Positions 17,973-26,655 of a stretch of DNA of 64,000 bases are shown piece by piece (positions within the stretch are counted from its first letter, which is position 1; every line of letters begins with the position of its first letter). Below the pieces are notes generated by a model. The model was not told the origin of the DNA and ran no database searches. It worked only from the letters and a program-made list of their open reading frames with translations. A program made the position numbers and the translations under genes. The stretch lies in contig JAXMDZ010000002.1 in the NCBI GenBank assembly GCA_046348585.1, positions 372,001-436,000 of the forward strand, given 5' to 3'. The DNA comes from JADZAI01 sp046348585. Lineage in GTDB: Bacteria; Pseudomonadota; Alphaproteobacteria; Micropepsales; Micropepsaceae.

Positions 17973-20900
17973 ATGTTCGGTCGCGCGTGGGCGCAGGTGC
18001 GCCTGTGGGTTCAGATGGCGGCATTCGCCGCGGGGCTTGCGGCCTTCGTGTCGCCGGCGTCGGCGACGCTGACGGTCGTGAGCGCCAACCCGACCACCTA
18101 CACTTATGCCGGCGAAGTCATCACGTTCAATTACACCTTCACGGCCGACACCCACATCATCAACTCGGTGTTCTATTCCGTGCAGGGGAACGTGTCGGTT
18201 TCCGCCCTGAACTGCACCGGCCTGCCGCTGTCGCCCAACGCCACGACCACCTGTACCGCCACGCATACGGTCCAGCCCGGCGAGGTCGGCCTCCCGCTCC
18301 AGCAATACGGCGGTTCGTTCAACACCACCACGAATGGCGGTCCGTATGGCGGCTCGGTCACCGGCTCGGCGACCGTCACCTATGTGCCGCCGCCGATGCC
18401 GAGCGTCACGAGCGTGACGCCGAACTCCGGCCCGACGGCCGGCGGCACCGCGATCACCATCTCCGGCACCAATTTCACCGGCGCGACGGGGGCGACCATC
18501 GGCGGCGCCGCGGTCACCAGCTTCTCGGTCGTCAACAGCACCACGATCACCGGCGTGACGCCCGCCCGCACGGCGGGCGCCAAGACCGTGACGGTCCAGC
18601 ACCCCAACGGCGACGACTCGCTGAGCAGCGGCTTCACCTATATCGCCGCCGGCGTGACGGTCTCGCCGGGCAGCCTGTCGGCCGCGAACATAGGGACGGC
18701 CTACAATCAGGCGATCACCGCATCGGGCGGCACCGCGCCCTACACCTATGCCGTCACCGCCGGCGCATTGCCCGCCGGACTGACCCTGTCGAGCGGCGGC
18801 ACGCTGTCCGGCACGCCGACGGCCGGCGGCAGCTTCAACTTCACGGTCACCGCCACCGACAGCGCCGGCTCGCCGGCGAGCGGCAGCCAAGCCTACACGC
18901 TTACCGTCGACGCCCCGACGATCACCCTGAGCGCGCTGGCGGCAAGCGGCACGGCGACGGTTCCGTTTTCGCAAACGATCACCGCCTCGGGCGGCACCGC
19001 GTCCTACAGCTTCGCGGTCACGTCCGGCGCGCTCCCGCCCGGACTGACGCTCGCATCGAACGGATCGCTTACGGGAACGCCGACCGCGACCGGCACCTTC
19101 AATTTCACCGTGACGGCGACGGACAGCTCGACCGGCGCCGGCCCCTATACGGGCAGCAGCGCCTATTCGCTCGTCATCGATCCCGCATCGGTGTCCATCA
19201 CACCGGCCACCGCGAGCCTTCCCGCCGGAACCGCGGCCGTCGCCTACAGCCAGCAATTGTCGGCCACCGGAGGCACCGGCGCCTATACGTGGTCGGTTTC
19301 GTTCGGCGCGCTTCCGGCCGGGCTGACGCTCAATTCCAGCTCCGGCCTCATTTCCGGCACGCCGACGGCGGCCGGCAATTTCACCTTCAACGTCACGGCG
19401 GTGAACTCCAACGGCAGCGGCACGCGCGGCTACACGCTCGCCATCGCCGCGCCCAACCTTCAGCTGACGTCCTCGGCGTTCGCCAACGGGCGGCTCAACA
19501 CGCCCTACTCCCAGACGAACTTCACGCCGTCCGGCGGCACCGCGCCCTACACCTATGACCTGTTCTCCGGCGCCCTTCAGGCCGGTCTGTCGGTGAATCC
19601 CGCGACCGGCGAGATCCACGGCACGCCGACCGCTTCGGGCACCTACAACTTCACAGTCCGCGTGACCGACAGCACGACGGGGACCGGCGCGCCGTTCACG
19701 GCGATCCGCGTGACCTCGCTGACCGTTCTGCCGGACGTCAGCATCACCACGGCCCAGGCGCTGCCCAACGGCCAGGTCCAGGCGGTCTATAACCAGTCGA
19801 TCGCCGCGACCGGCGGCGATGGCGGACCCTATAGCTTCGCGGTGACGGGCGGCGCGCTGCCCGCCGGGCTGACGCTGGCGAGCGACGGCACGCTCTCCGG
19901 CACGCCGACCGCGGGCGGCCCCTTCGCCTTCACGGTGACCGCGACCGACCAGGGCGGGTTCACCGGATCGAAGGTCTTCACGCTCGGCATCGCCCCCCCG
20001 ACGATCGACATCGCGCCGGCGACCATACCCAACGCCGTCGAGGGCACGCCCTATAGCCAGAGCCTGAGCGCCAGCGGCGGCACCGGCAGCTACACCTTCG
20101 CGGTCACCTCGGGCGCGCTGCCGGGCGGCTTGACGCTCGCCTCAAACGGCACGCTGTCCGGCACCCCGACTGCGACCGGGCTCTTCGTCTTCTCCGTGAC
20201 GGCGACGGACTCGTCCGGCGGCGGCGGGCCCTATACCGGAACGCGCACCTTGGTGCTGGGGGTCATCCAGGCGATGCCGACGGTCGCCTCCGTCTCCCCC
20301 ACCACCGGCCCCGGCGCCGGCGGCACGACGGTGACGATCACCGGCACCCACTTCAACGGCGCCAGCGCCGTCTCCTTCGGCGGAACGCCGGCGGCCAGCT
20401 TCGCGGTCAACAACAGCACGACGATCACCGCGACCGCCCCGGCTCATGCGACAGGCGTCGTGAACGTCGCGGTGACGACGCCGGGCGGCACGGGCACGGG
20501 CGTCGGGCTCTACACCTATGACGGGACACCGCCGACCATCGTCGGTCTGCCCGCGAACCAGACCTACGCGATCGACTTCCCCGACACGACCCGGGTGGTC
20601 ACGTGGACGGCCCCGACGGCGAGCGACAATGCGCCGGGCGCGACCATTCAGCAGATCGCAGGCCCGGTTTCCGGCTCGGCGTTCCCGCTGGGCACGACGA
20701 CGGTCACCTACCGGGCGACCGACGCGGTGGGCAACACGACCGACGCCAGCTTCACGGTGACGATCAACCAGACGCCGCCGGGATCGGTCCAGTTCGTCCT
20801 CCATCCGCAGTCGGACGGCGCCTACACCTTCACCTCGCCCGAACCGGCGCTGAACTTCACCGTCAACACGGTCGGCGGATCGGGACAGAGCGCGGTCATC

Positions 20901-22187
20901 CAGATCAAGCCGGGGACATTCAACCTCGCCTTCACGACGCCGAACGGGGTCGGCCTCACCTCGGCCACCTGTTCTCCGTCCACCAGCTCGGTGAATACCG
21001 CCGCGAAGACGGCCCAGGTCGTCGTCACGTCGAACGTCGCGGTGGTGTGCACGATCAACGGCCTGCCCTCGCTCTCCGAGGCGCAGCAGGCGATCGGCGA
21101 TCTGCTCGACAGCCGCGCCGACCTCATCGTCGCCAACGGACCCGACATGAGCCGCCGGATCGAGCGCCTGAACGGCGGGGGCGGCGGCGGCGGATCGGTC
21201 AGCGCCTTCGGCATCACGCTCGCATCGTCGGTTCCGTTCGCGCTCAGCGTCGGCGCCGACCGGATGAGCTTCTCCTACAGCCTCGGCCGCTCGCGGGCGA
21301 TCGACCGGGCGCAGCACGCCTCGGCGCCCGGCTTCGCCGGGGTGACGCCGATCGGCGCGGGGGCGCAGCTCGGCCTCGGCGTCTCGGCGGCGGCCGATCC
21401 GACGGCCATGCCCTCGGGCGGCGACCGCTTCGATCTGTGGGTCGAGGGCCTGCTCGCCGGCTTCAATTCGGCAGGCGGCGACGGCACCTTCGCCATCGTC
21501 CATGCGGGTGCCGACTATCTGGTGACGCCCGATCTCCTGCTCGGCGTCGGCATCCAGGTCGACTGGACCGACATGGACACCGACGCGGGCGGCACGGTTT
21601 CCGGCGTCGGCGTGATGGCCGGTCCCTACATGACCGCGCGGCTCGGCGAGAATCTCTACTTCGACGCCCGCGCCGCCTGGGGCACATCGAAGAACGACAT
21701 CTCGCCCTTCGGCACGTTCGAGGATTCGTTCGACGCCACGCGCTCGCTCTATACCGCGGCGCTGATCGGCGACTTCGCCAGCGGCAACATGACGATCCAG
21801 CCTCAGGCGCGGCTCACCTATTTCCGCGAACGCACCGATCCCTATGTCGACAGTCTGAGCGTCGCCATTCCGGGCATGACGGTGACCACCGGACAGCTGG
21901 CGATCGGCCCGCAATTCTCGTGGCGAATGGTGCGCGAAAGCGGCGCGGTGCTGACGCCGCGGGTCAAGCTGGATGCGGTCTATGTGTTCAAGCTCGACCA
22001 TGCGGGCGTGGCGGCGACGCAATCGCCCGACCTGCGCGACACGGGCCTGCGCGGACGCATCGAAGCCGGCTTCACCTACGAGACCGAGGCGGGCGCGTTG
22101 TTCGGTCTCGGGGCCTTCTATGACGGCATCGGCGAAGAGGACTTCGAGGCCTGGGGCGGCACCGTCGAGGTCCGCTTCGGGTTCTGA
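17973..22187 (+). CDS. autotransporter with Ig-like (He_PIG) and IPT/TIG repeats
   Basis: A 1404-residue secreted/outer-membrane protein. A signal peptide ends near PASA (residue 31). Residues 140-220 form an IPT/TIG domain (TPNSGPTAGGTAITISGTNF). Six putative-Ig (He_PIG) repeats of about 90 residues follow to about 766, each with an LPAGLTL...SGTPTA core. Next come a second IPT/TIG domain (to about 849), a HYR-like domain (TYRATDAVGNTTDASFTV) and, after a Gly-rich linker near 1065, a C-terminal beta-barrel ending in aromatic FGF. The passenger is Thr/Ser/Gly-rich and probably adhesive. ATG 17973 is chosen for its GGGGG upstream and the signal peptide directly after it. The codon periodicity of the repeats produces long antisense open frames that are not genes. 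A strong terminator follows. Confidence 0.88.
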   Translation: MFGRAWAQVRLWVQMAAFAAGLAAFVSPASATLTVVSANPTTYTYAGEVITFNYTFTADTHIINSVFYSVQGNVSVSALNCTGLPLSPNATTTCTATHTVQPGEVGLPLQQYGGSFNTTTNGGPYGGSVTGSATVTYVPPPMPSVTSVTPNSGPTAGGTAITISGTNFTGATGATIGGAAVTSFSVVNSTTITGVTPARTAGAKTVTVQHPNGDDSLSSGFTYIAAGVTVSPGSLSAANIGTAYNQAITASGGTAPYTYAVTAGALPAGLTLSSGGTLSGTPTAGGSFNFTVTATDSAGSPASGSQAYTLTVDAPTITLSALAASGTATVPFSQTITASGGTASYSFAVTSGALPPGLTLASNGSLTGTPTATGTFNFTVTATDSSTGAGPYTGSSAYSLVIDPASVSITPATASLPAGTAAVAYSQQLSATGGTGAYTWSVSFGALPAGLTLNSSSGLISGTPTAAGNFTFNVTAVNSNGSGTRGYTLAIAAPNLQLTSSAFANGRLNTPYSQTNFTPSGGTAPYTYDLFSGALQAGLSVNPATGEIHGTPTASGTYNFTVRVTDSTTGTGAPFTAIRVTSLTVLPDVSITTAQALPNGQVQAVYNQSIAATGGDGGPYSFAVTGGALPAGLTLASDGTLSGTPTAGGPFAFTVTATDQGGFTGSKVFTLGIAPPTIDIAPATIPNAVEGTPYSQSLSASGGTGSYTFAVTSGALPGGLTLASNGTLSGTPTATGLFVFSVTATDSSGGGGPYTGTRTLVLGVIQAMPTVASVSPTTGPGAGGTTVTITGTHFNGASAVSFGGTPAASFAVNNSTTITATAPAHATGVVNVAVTTPGGTGTGVGLYTYDGTPPTIVGLPANQTYAIDFPDTTRVVTWTAPTASDNAPGATIQQIAGPVSGSAFPLGTTTVTYRATDAVGNTTDASFTVTINQTPPGSVQFVLHPQSDGAYTFTSPEPALNFTVNTVGGSGQSAVIQIKPGTFNLAFTTPNGVGLTSATCSPSTSSVNTAAKTAQVVVTSNVAVVCTINGLPSLSEAQQAIGDLLDSRADLIVANGPDMSRRIERLNGGGGGGGSVSAFGITLASSVPFALSVGADRMSFSYSLGRSRAIDRAQHASAPGFAGVTPIGAGAQLGLGVSAAADPTAMPSGGDRFDLWVEGLLAGFNSAGGDGTFAIVHAGADYLVTPDLLLGVGIQVDWTDMDTDAGGTVSGVGVMAGPYMTARLGENLYFDARAAWGTSKNDISPFGTFEDSFDATRSLYTAALIGDFASGNMTIQPQARLTYFRERTDPYVDSLSVAIPGMTVTTGQLAIGPQFSWRMVRESGAVLTPRVKLDAVYVFKLDHAGVAATQSPDLRDTGLRGRIEAGFTYETEAGALFGLGAFYDGIGEEDFEAWGGTVEVRFGF

Positions 22188-22216
22188 CCCGAAGGCATTT
22201 CCCCCTCCCTAAACGC

Positions 22217-22245
22217 AACGCGCCGCCCTCAAGGGGCGGCGCGTT
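22217..22245. terminator. strong hairpin terminator between convergent genes
   Basis: A 12-bp perfect stem (AACGCGCCGCCC with its complement) with a 5-base loop, followed by CGTTT, lies between the autotransporter stop and the convergent alcohol dehydrogenase stop. It may serve both strands. Confidence 0.8.
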
Positions 22246-22269
22246 CGTTTCCGGCGGGGCGCGCGCCGT

Positions 22270-23373
22270 TCAAGCGCCGGTGAGCAGCACGACCTTCACG
22301 CAGTCGCCGTGATGCTGGTCGGCGATCGCCTGGTTGATCTCGGCCAGCGGATAGGTGCGGATCAGCCGGTCGAACGGCAACCGGCCCTGCCGGTAGTGCT
22401 CGATCAGTTCGGGAATGAAGACATCGGGGTCGCTGTCGCCCTCGATGATCCCCTTGACCGTGTGGCCGAAGGTGACGGCGGTCATCAGATCGCCCGGCAG
22501 CGGCGTCCCCGGCGGGGCGATGCCGACGATGCCGAAGACGCCGTGCGGGCCAAGCGCCTGCATCGTCGCCTGAAGCACCGGCGGAATGCCGGTCGTGTCG
22601 AAGGCGTAATCGACGCCGACGGGCACGATCGCCCTGACGGCGGCGGCGAGATCGGGCGAGGCGGCGGGGTCGATCACATGCGTCGCGCCCAATTCCAGCG
22701 CCAGCTTGCGGCGGGCCTCGTGCGGCTCGGCGACGATGATCGTCGCACAGCCCTGGATGACCGCGCCCATCACGGCCGACAGGCCGACCGCGCCGCCGCC
22801 GAGGACGAGCAGCGTCGAACCCTTTTCGCAGGCAAGCGAACGCATGATGCCGCCCGCCCCGGTCTGCACGCCGCAGCCGAGCGGTCCCATCAGCTCCAGC
22901 GGCACGCCGTCCGGCACCTTCACGATGTTGCGCTCATAGGCGAGCGCGTAAGTGGCGAACGAGGACTGGCCGAAGAAATTGCCGGCGACCGCCTCGCCGT
23001 TCGCCGAAAGCGCCTTGCTGCCGTCGGTGCGCACCCCTGCGTAGTTCAGCATCGGCATGGTGTGGCAATAGGCGGGCTCGCCCTTGAGGCAGCGCGGGCA
23101 GACGCCGCAGGAGCGGAAGGTCATCGCCACCCGGTCGCCGGGCGCGACCTTGGTCACGTTCGCGCCGACCCTTTCGACGATGCCCGCGCCCTCGTGGCCG
23201 AGCACGGCGGGCGGCGGGATCATCTGCGCCGCCTTGAACACGAGGTCGGTGTGGCAGAGGCCGACCCCGACGACGCGCACCAGAATTTCGTCCGGGCGCG
23301 GATCGTCGAGTTCGACGGTCTCGATGGTGAAGGGCCGGTCGGGCTGACGGGCGACGGCGGCGGTGATGTGCAT
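22270..23373 (-). CDS. zinc-dependent alcohol dehydrogenase (aryl/allylic alcohol type)
   Basis: This 367-residue MDR-family NAD(P)-dependent dehydrogenase has the catalytic zinc site Cys40 (GLCHTDL) and His60/Glu61 (GHEGAG). The structural zinc cluster is CGVCPRC plus a fourth cysteine in PAYC, and the nucleotide-binding glycines are in VLGGGAVGLSA. Overall wording (NFFGQSSFATYALAYERNIVKV, LGCGVQTGAGGI) is that of benzyl/geraniol/aryl-alcohol dehydrogenases. ATG 23373 has GGAGGA just upstream. With the enoyl-CoA hydratase and acyl-CoA ligase upstream on the same strand it suggests oxidation of an alcohol, then CoA activation and beta-oxidation of the acid. The exact alcohol is unknown. Confidence 0.88.
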   Translation of the reverse strand: MHITAAVARQPDRPFTIETVELDDPRPDEILVRVVGVGLCHTDLVFKAAQMIPPPAVLGHEGAGIVERVGANVTKVAPGDRVAMTFRSCGVCPRCLKGEPAYCHTMPMLNYAGVRTDGSKALSANGEAVAGNFFGQSSFATYALAYERNIVKVPDGVPLELMGPLGCGVQTGAGGIMRSLACEKGSTLLVLGGGAVGLSAVMGAVIQGCATIIVAEPHEARRKLALELGATHVIDPAASPDLAAAVRAIVPVGVDYAFDTTGIPPVLQATMQALGPHGVFGIVGIAPPGTPLPGDLMTAVTFGHTVKGIIEGDSDPDVFIPELIEHYRQGRLPFDRLIRTYPLAEINQAIADQHHGDCVKVVLLTGA

Positions 23374-23428
23374 GAGTTCCTCCCTTGGCGTTGTGGCGGC
23401 GATGCCTTTGTCGTCTGCGCCGCCGAGT

Positions 23429-24247
23429 CTAGCCAAGCCGGGCGCGAAAATCAGGCTGACGCTTTGCCAGAAAGGCCATGACGCCCTCCGTCGCCTCCGG
23501 CGTCGTGAAGAGGCGGCTCTGCGCCCCCCGCTCGGCGTCGAGATAGGCGTCGAGCGGCGTCTCCAGCGCCTGCGCCGAAAGCCGCTTCAGCTCCATGACC
23601 GCCGAGACCGGCAGCGCAAGAAGACGCCCGGCCAGCGCGCGCCCCGCCGCCGCGAGATCGCCGTCCGGCACGCAGCGCCAGACGAGCCCCCAGGTGGCGG
23701 CCGTTTCGGCGTCCAGCCGGTCGCCGAGCAGCGCACAGCCCATCGCGCGGGCGACGCCGATGCGATTCTGCATGAAGGCGATACCGCCGAGATCGGGCAC
23801 GAGGCCGAGCTTCGGCACGAAAGGCAGGCTGAAATAGGCGGAGGACGCCGCCAGCACCATGTCGGCGGCCAGCGCGAGACCGACGCCGCCGCCCACCACC
23901 GGCCCGTTCACCAGCGACACGACGAGGCCCGGAAAAGCGCGCAGTTCGCGGATAAGGGCGTGGCCCTCCAGCAGGATCTCGTTCATCTCGCGATAGCGCC
24001 GGTCCGCGTCTCCCGACGAGCGGGCGAGCGCCTGTTCAAGGAAGTTGAGATCGGCCCCGGCGCAGAAGGCGCGCCCCGCCCCGGTCAGCACGACGACATC
24101 CGTCCCGCCGTCCTCCTGCAGGGCGGCCAGCGCGGCGCGGCACTGGGCGAGCATCGTCGCGTCGATGCCGTTCAGGATCTGCGGCCGGTTGAGCACGATC
24201 CGCCCGAGGCGTCCGTCGCGTTCGAGAAGAATGTGCGAGTAGGTCAT
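23429..24247 (-). CDS. enoyl-CoA hydratase/isomerase family protein
   Basis: A 272-residue crotonase-fold protein. The oxyanion-hole segments are AFCAGADLNFL (near residue 60) and NGPVVGGGVGLALAADM (near 105-120); the C-terminal helix ends VMAFLAKRQPDFRARLG. Position 130-140 (FSLPFVPKLGLVPDLGG) carries the usual F-x-x-PE/K-LGLxPD region, without the second catalytic glutamate of standard hydratases being obvious, so isomerase or other crotonase chemistry is possible. The gene lies 45 bp downstream of the interrupted acyl-CoA ligase and 55 bp upstream of the dehydrogenase, forming a likely operon. Confidence 0.85.
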   Translation of the reverse strand: MTYSHILLERDGRLGRIVLNRPQILNGIDATMLAQCRAALAALQEDGGTDVVVLTGAGRAFCAGADLNFLEQALARSSGDADRRYREMNEILLEGHALIRELRAFPGLVVSLVNGPVVGGGVGLALAADMVLAASSAYFSLPFVPKLGLVPDLGGIAFMQNRIGVARAMGCALLGDRLDAETAATWGLVWRCVPDGDLAAAGRALAGRLLALPVSAVMELKRLSAQALETPLDAYLDAERGAQSRLFTTPEATEGVMAFLAKRQPDFRARLG

Positions 24248-24292
24248 GACGCCCCCGTTTCCGGCTGAGGGTGAGCGCCGCCGCGAACGGCG

Positions 24293-25852
24293 CTAATTGA
24301 CGTTCCGGCTCTTGTCCGCCCAGAAGGGCTGACGCAGATCCACTTTCAGGATCTTGCCCGCGCCCGATTTCGGCAGCGCCTCGGCGCGCACATCGACGCT
24401 GCGCGGACATTTGTAGCCGGCGATCAGCGCCTTGCAGTGCGACACGATCTCGTCCGCCGAAACGCTCCGGCCCGCCTTCGGCACCACGATCGCATGGACG
24501 CGCTCGCCCCATTTGTCGTCGGGCACGCCGATGACCGCGCATTCGCCGACCGCTTCGTGCTGCATCAGCGCGTTCTCGACCTCGGCCGAGAAGACGTTCT
24601 CGCCGCCTGAGACGATCATGTCCTTGATGCGGTCGACGATGTAGAGAAAGCCGTCGGCGTCGAGATAGCCGCCGTCGCCGGTATGGACCCAGCCGTCGAC
24701 CAGCGTCGCCGCCGTCTGTTCGGGCCGGTTCCAATAGCCGAGCATCGTGTTGGGGCCGCGGGCGCAGACCTCGCCGACCGACCCTTGCGGAACCTAGGCG
24801 CCCTCCGCATCGACGATCTTGATCTCGACGCAGAGACCGGGCCGCCCGGCCGAGCGCAGCTTGCCCGCCTTCGGACCTTCGAGCACATGCCATTCCGGCC
24901 CCAGAATGGTCGCCAGCGGCGACAGCTCGGTCTGGCCATAGGCCTGCGCGAAGCCGACATGGGGAAGCTGCTTCATCGCCGCCCGCAGCAGCGATTCGGC
25001 CATCGGCGACGCGCCGTAGATGAGGCGGCTGAGCGATGAGGCGTCGCGGTGCGCCAGATCGGGGCAGTCGAGCAGAAGTCGGATCATGGTCGGCACGAGC
25101 AGTGCGTGCGTCGCCCGCTCCGCCTCCACCAGGCCGAGGAACGCGGCGGCGTCGAACGAGGGCATGAAGATGTGGCTGCCGCCGAAGATCGTCCCCGCGA
25201 AGGTCATGCCGGTGTCGGCCAGATGGAACATGGGCGCGGCATGGAGATAGCGCAGCTCCGCGCTCAGCCCGATCCCCGCGCCGATGCAGAGCGAACTGGT
25301 CCACAGGCTCTGGTGCGAAAGCATGACGCCCTTGGGAAATCCGGTCGTGCCGCCGGTGTAGAATATCCCGGCCAGATCGCCGCCCGAGCGCCGCGCATCC
25401 GGCGCGGCGGGACCGGCGTCGGCGAGCGCCTCATAGGCGAGGAACCCCTCGGGCGTCGGGCCGTCGCCGATATGGATGGCGTGGCGAAGGCCGCCGCATT
25501 GCGCAAGCACCGCGCGGCCGGCGGCGAGGAACGTGTCGTCGACCACCAGCACCGTCGCGCCGGAATCCTCGATCGAGAAGACGTGCTCGGCGACCGACCA
25601 GCGCACGTTCATCGGCACGACGACGGCGTTCGCCCAGGGCACGGCGAAGTAGAGTTCGAAATAGCGGTCGGCGTTCATGGCGAGGATGGCGATGCGGTCG
25701 CCTTCGCCGACGCCGAGCCCCTTGAGCGCCCCGGCCACGCGGGCGATGCGGTCCCTGACCTCGGCCCAGCTGCGACGGCGGCCGGCGCAAACGGTGGCGA
25801 CGGCGGCGGGCGTGGCGGCGGCCGCCCGATGGATGGCTTGTGTCAGCTGCAC
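24293..25852 (-). pseudogene. long-chain/aromatic acyl-CoA ligase interrupted by an in-frame amber codon
   Basis: This is an AMP-forming acyl-CoA synthetase of about 519 codons. It has the ATP motif YTGGTTGFPKG, the YGQTE motif, TGDGGYLDADGFLYIVDR and the C-terminal lysine region PKSGAGKIL. Translation from GTG 25852 stops at TAG (24794-24796) after IVDAEGA. The same frame then continues without any shift through VPQGSVGEVCARGPNTMLGYW to a normal end at 24293. A single base would restore the gene. The C-terminal 150 residues contain the catalytic lysine, so the truncated protein should be inactive. It is divergent from a TetR regulator and heads the hydratase/dehydrogenase run. It may be a true recent nonsense mutation or a sequencing error. 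Confidence 0.85.
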
Positions 25853-25889
25853 GCGGCGTCTCCCTGACGCCCGGTCTCGGCCGGGTCGT

Positions 25890-25905
25890 GTTACTCGCCG
25901 GTAAC
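25890..25905. promoter_or_regulatory. candidate TetR operator between acyl-CoA ligase and TetR genes
   Basis: The palindrome GTTAC-N6-GTAAC lies in the 129-bp divergent region between the ligase start (25852) and the TetR start (25982). Its position suits autoregulation and control of the ligase operon. I found no second copy in the neighbouring operon. Confidence 0.5.
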
Positions 25906-25981
25906 TTTGCACCCACTGGGTATCTTGTCAAACCGCGACGCCGCTCTAAGATTCCCGCGCGGCTGACCGAAGGAGCCCGGC

Positions 25982-26605
25982 ATGTCAGGTACGGCGATCG
26001 CCTCGCCCTGGAAGAAAGCGCCCGCACGCCGGCTGGAGCGCGAGCTGAAGCGCGAGGCGGTGCTGATGGCGGCGGCCCGCGTCTTCTCGGAACGCGGCTA
26101 TCACCGCACCTCGCTCGACGCGGTGGCGCAGACGCTCAACGTCACCAAGCCGACGCTCTACTATTACTTCGAGAACAAGGAGGCGATGCTGGCGGCCTGC
26201 GTCCAGCACGGGCTCGATCTGGTGGAAGCGGGCGGCGGGGCGGAACCGGCAAACGGCGCGACGGGCATGGCCCGCCTCGTCGCCTATCTCACGCGCTATG
26301 CGGAGGTCAGCGAGACCGATTTCGGCCGCTGCGCGGTGCGCATCAGCGACGCCGAATTGTCTGAGGCGAGCCGCAAGCGCGTGCGGCGGATCAAGACCGG
26401 AATCGACCGCAGGATTCGCGACCTGATTTCGGCCGGCATCACCGACGGCTCGATCGCCCCGTCCGACCCCAAGATCACCGCCTTCGCCCTCGCCGGGGCG
26501 CTCAATTCCATCGGCCGCTCGCACCAGCGCGACGCCGACCTGACGGGGCCGAAGATGATCGGCCAGTACATCGCACTGCTGGTGAACGGCATCGCGCCGC
26601 GCTGA
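25982..26605 (+). CDS. TetR-family transcriptional regulator
   Basis: This 207-residue protein has a TetR helix-turn-helix (HRTSLDAVAQTLNVTKPTLYYYFENKEAML) at residues about 40-70 and an all-helical ligand domain after it. The ATG at 25982 is preceded by AAGGAG. It is divergent from the acyl-CoA ligase, with a GTTAC-N6-GTAAC palindrome between them. A fatty-acyl or aromatic-acyl-CoA ligand would fit the neighbourhood; this is inference. Confidence 0.88.
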   Translation: MSGTAIASPWKKAPARRLERELKREAVLMAAARVFSERGYHRTSLDAVAQTLNVTKPTLYYYFENKEAMLAACVQHGLDLVEAGGGAEPANGATGMARLVAYLTRYAEVSETDFGRCAVRISDAELSEASRKRVRRIKTGIDRRIRDLISAGITDGSIAPSDPKITAFALAGALNSIGRSHQRDADLTGPKMIGQYIALLVNGIAPR

Positions 26606-26616
26606 CCGGCGGCCGC

Positions 26617-26647
26617 CCCCGCGCGCCCCATTCGCGGGCGCGCGGGG
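26617..26647. terminator. GC-rich hairpin between convergent genes
   Basis: A 12-bp perfect stem (CCCCGCGCGCCC with its complement) and a 7-base loop lie between the TetR stop and the stop of the convergent autotransporter. There is no T-tract, so intrinsic termination is probable but not certain. Confidence 0.55.
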
Positions 26648-26655
26648 CGACGCCT

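Noticed and set aside
17763..19619. 618-residue minus-strand frame opposite the first autotransporter
   Set aside because: Low-complexity Arg/Gly translation produced by the repeat DNA; no signal, domain or ribosome site.
18650..20270. Possible CRISPR or satellite repeat in the first autotransporter
   Set aside because: The repeat units are about 270 bp, in frame and encode He_PIG domains with divergent sequence; no short direct repeats with unique spacers.
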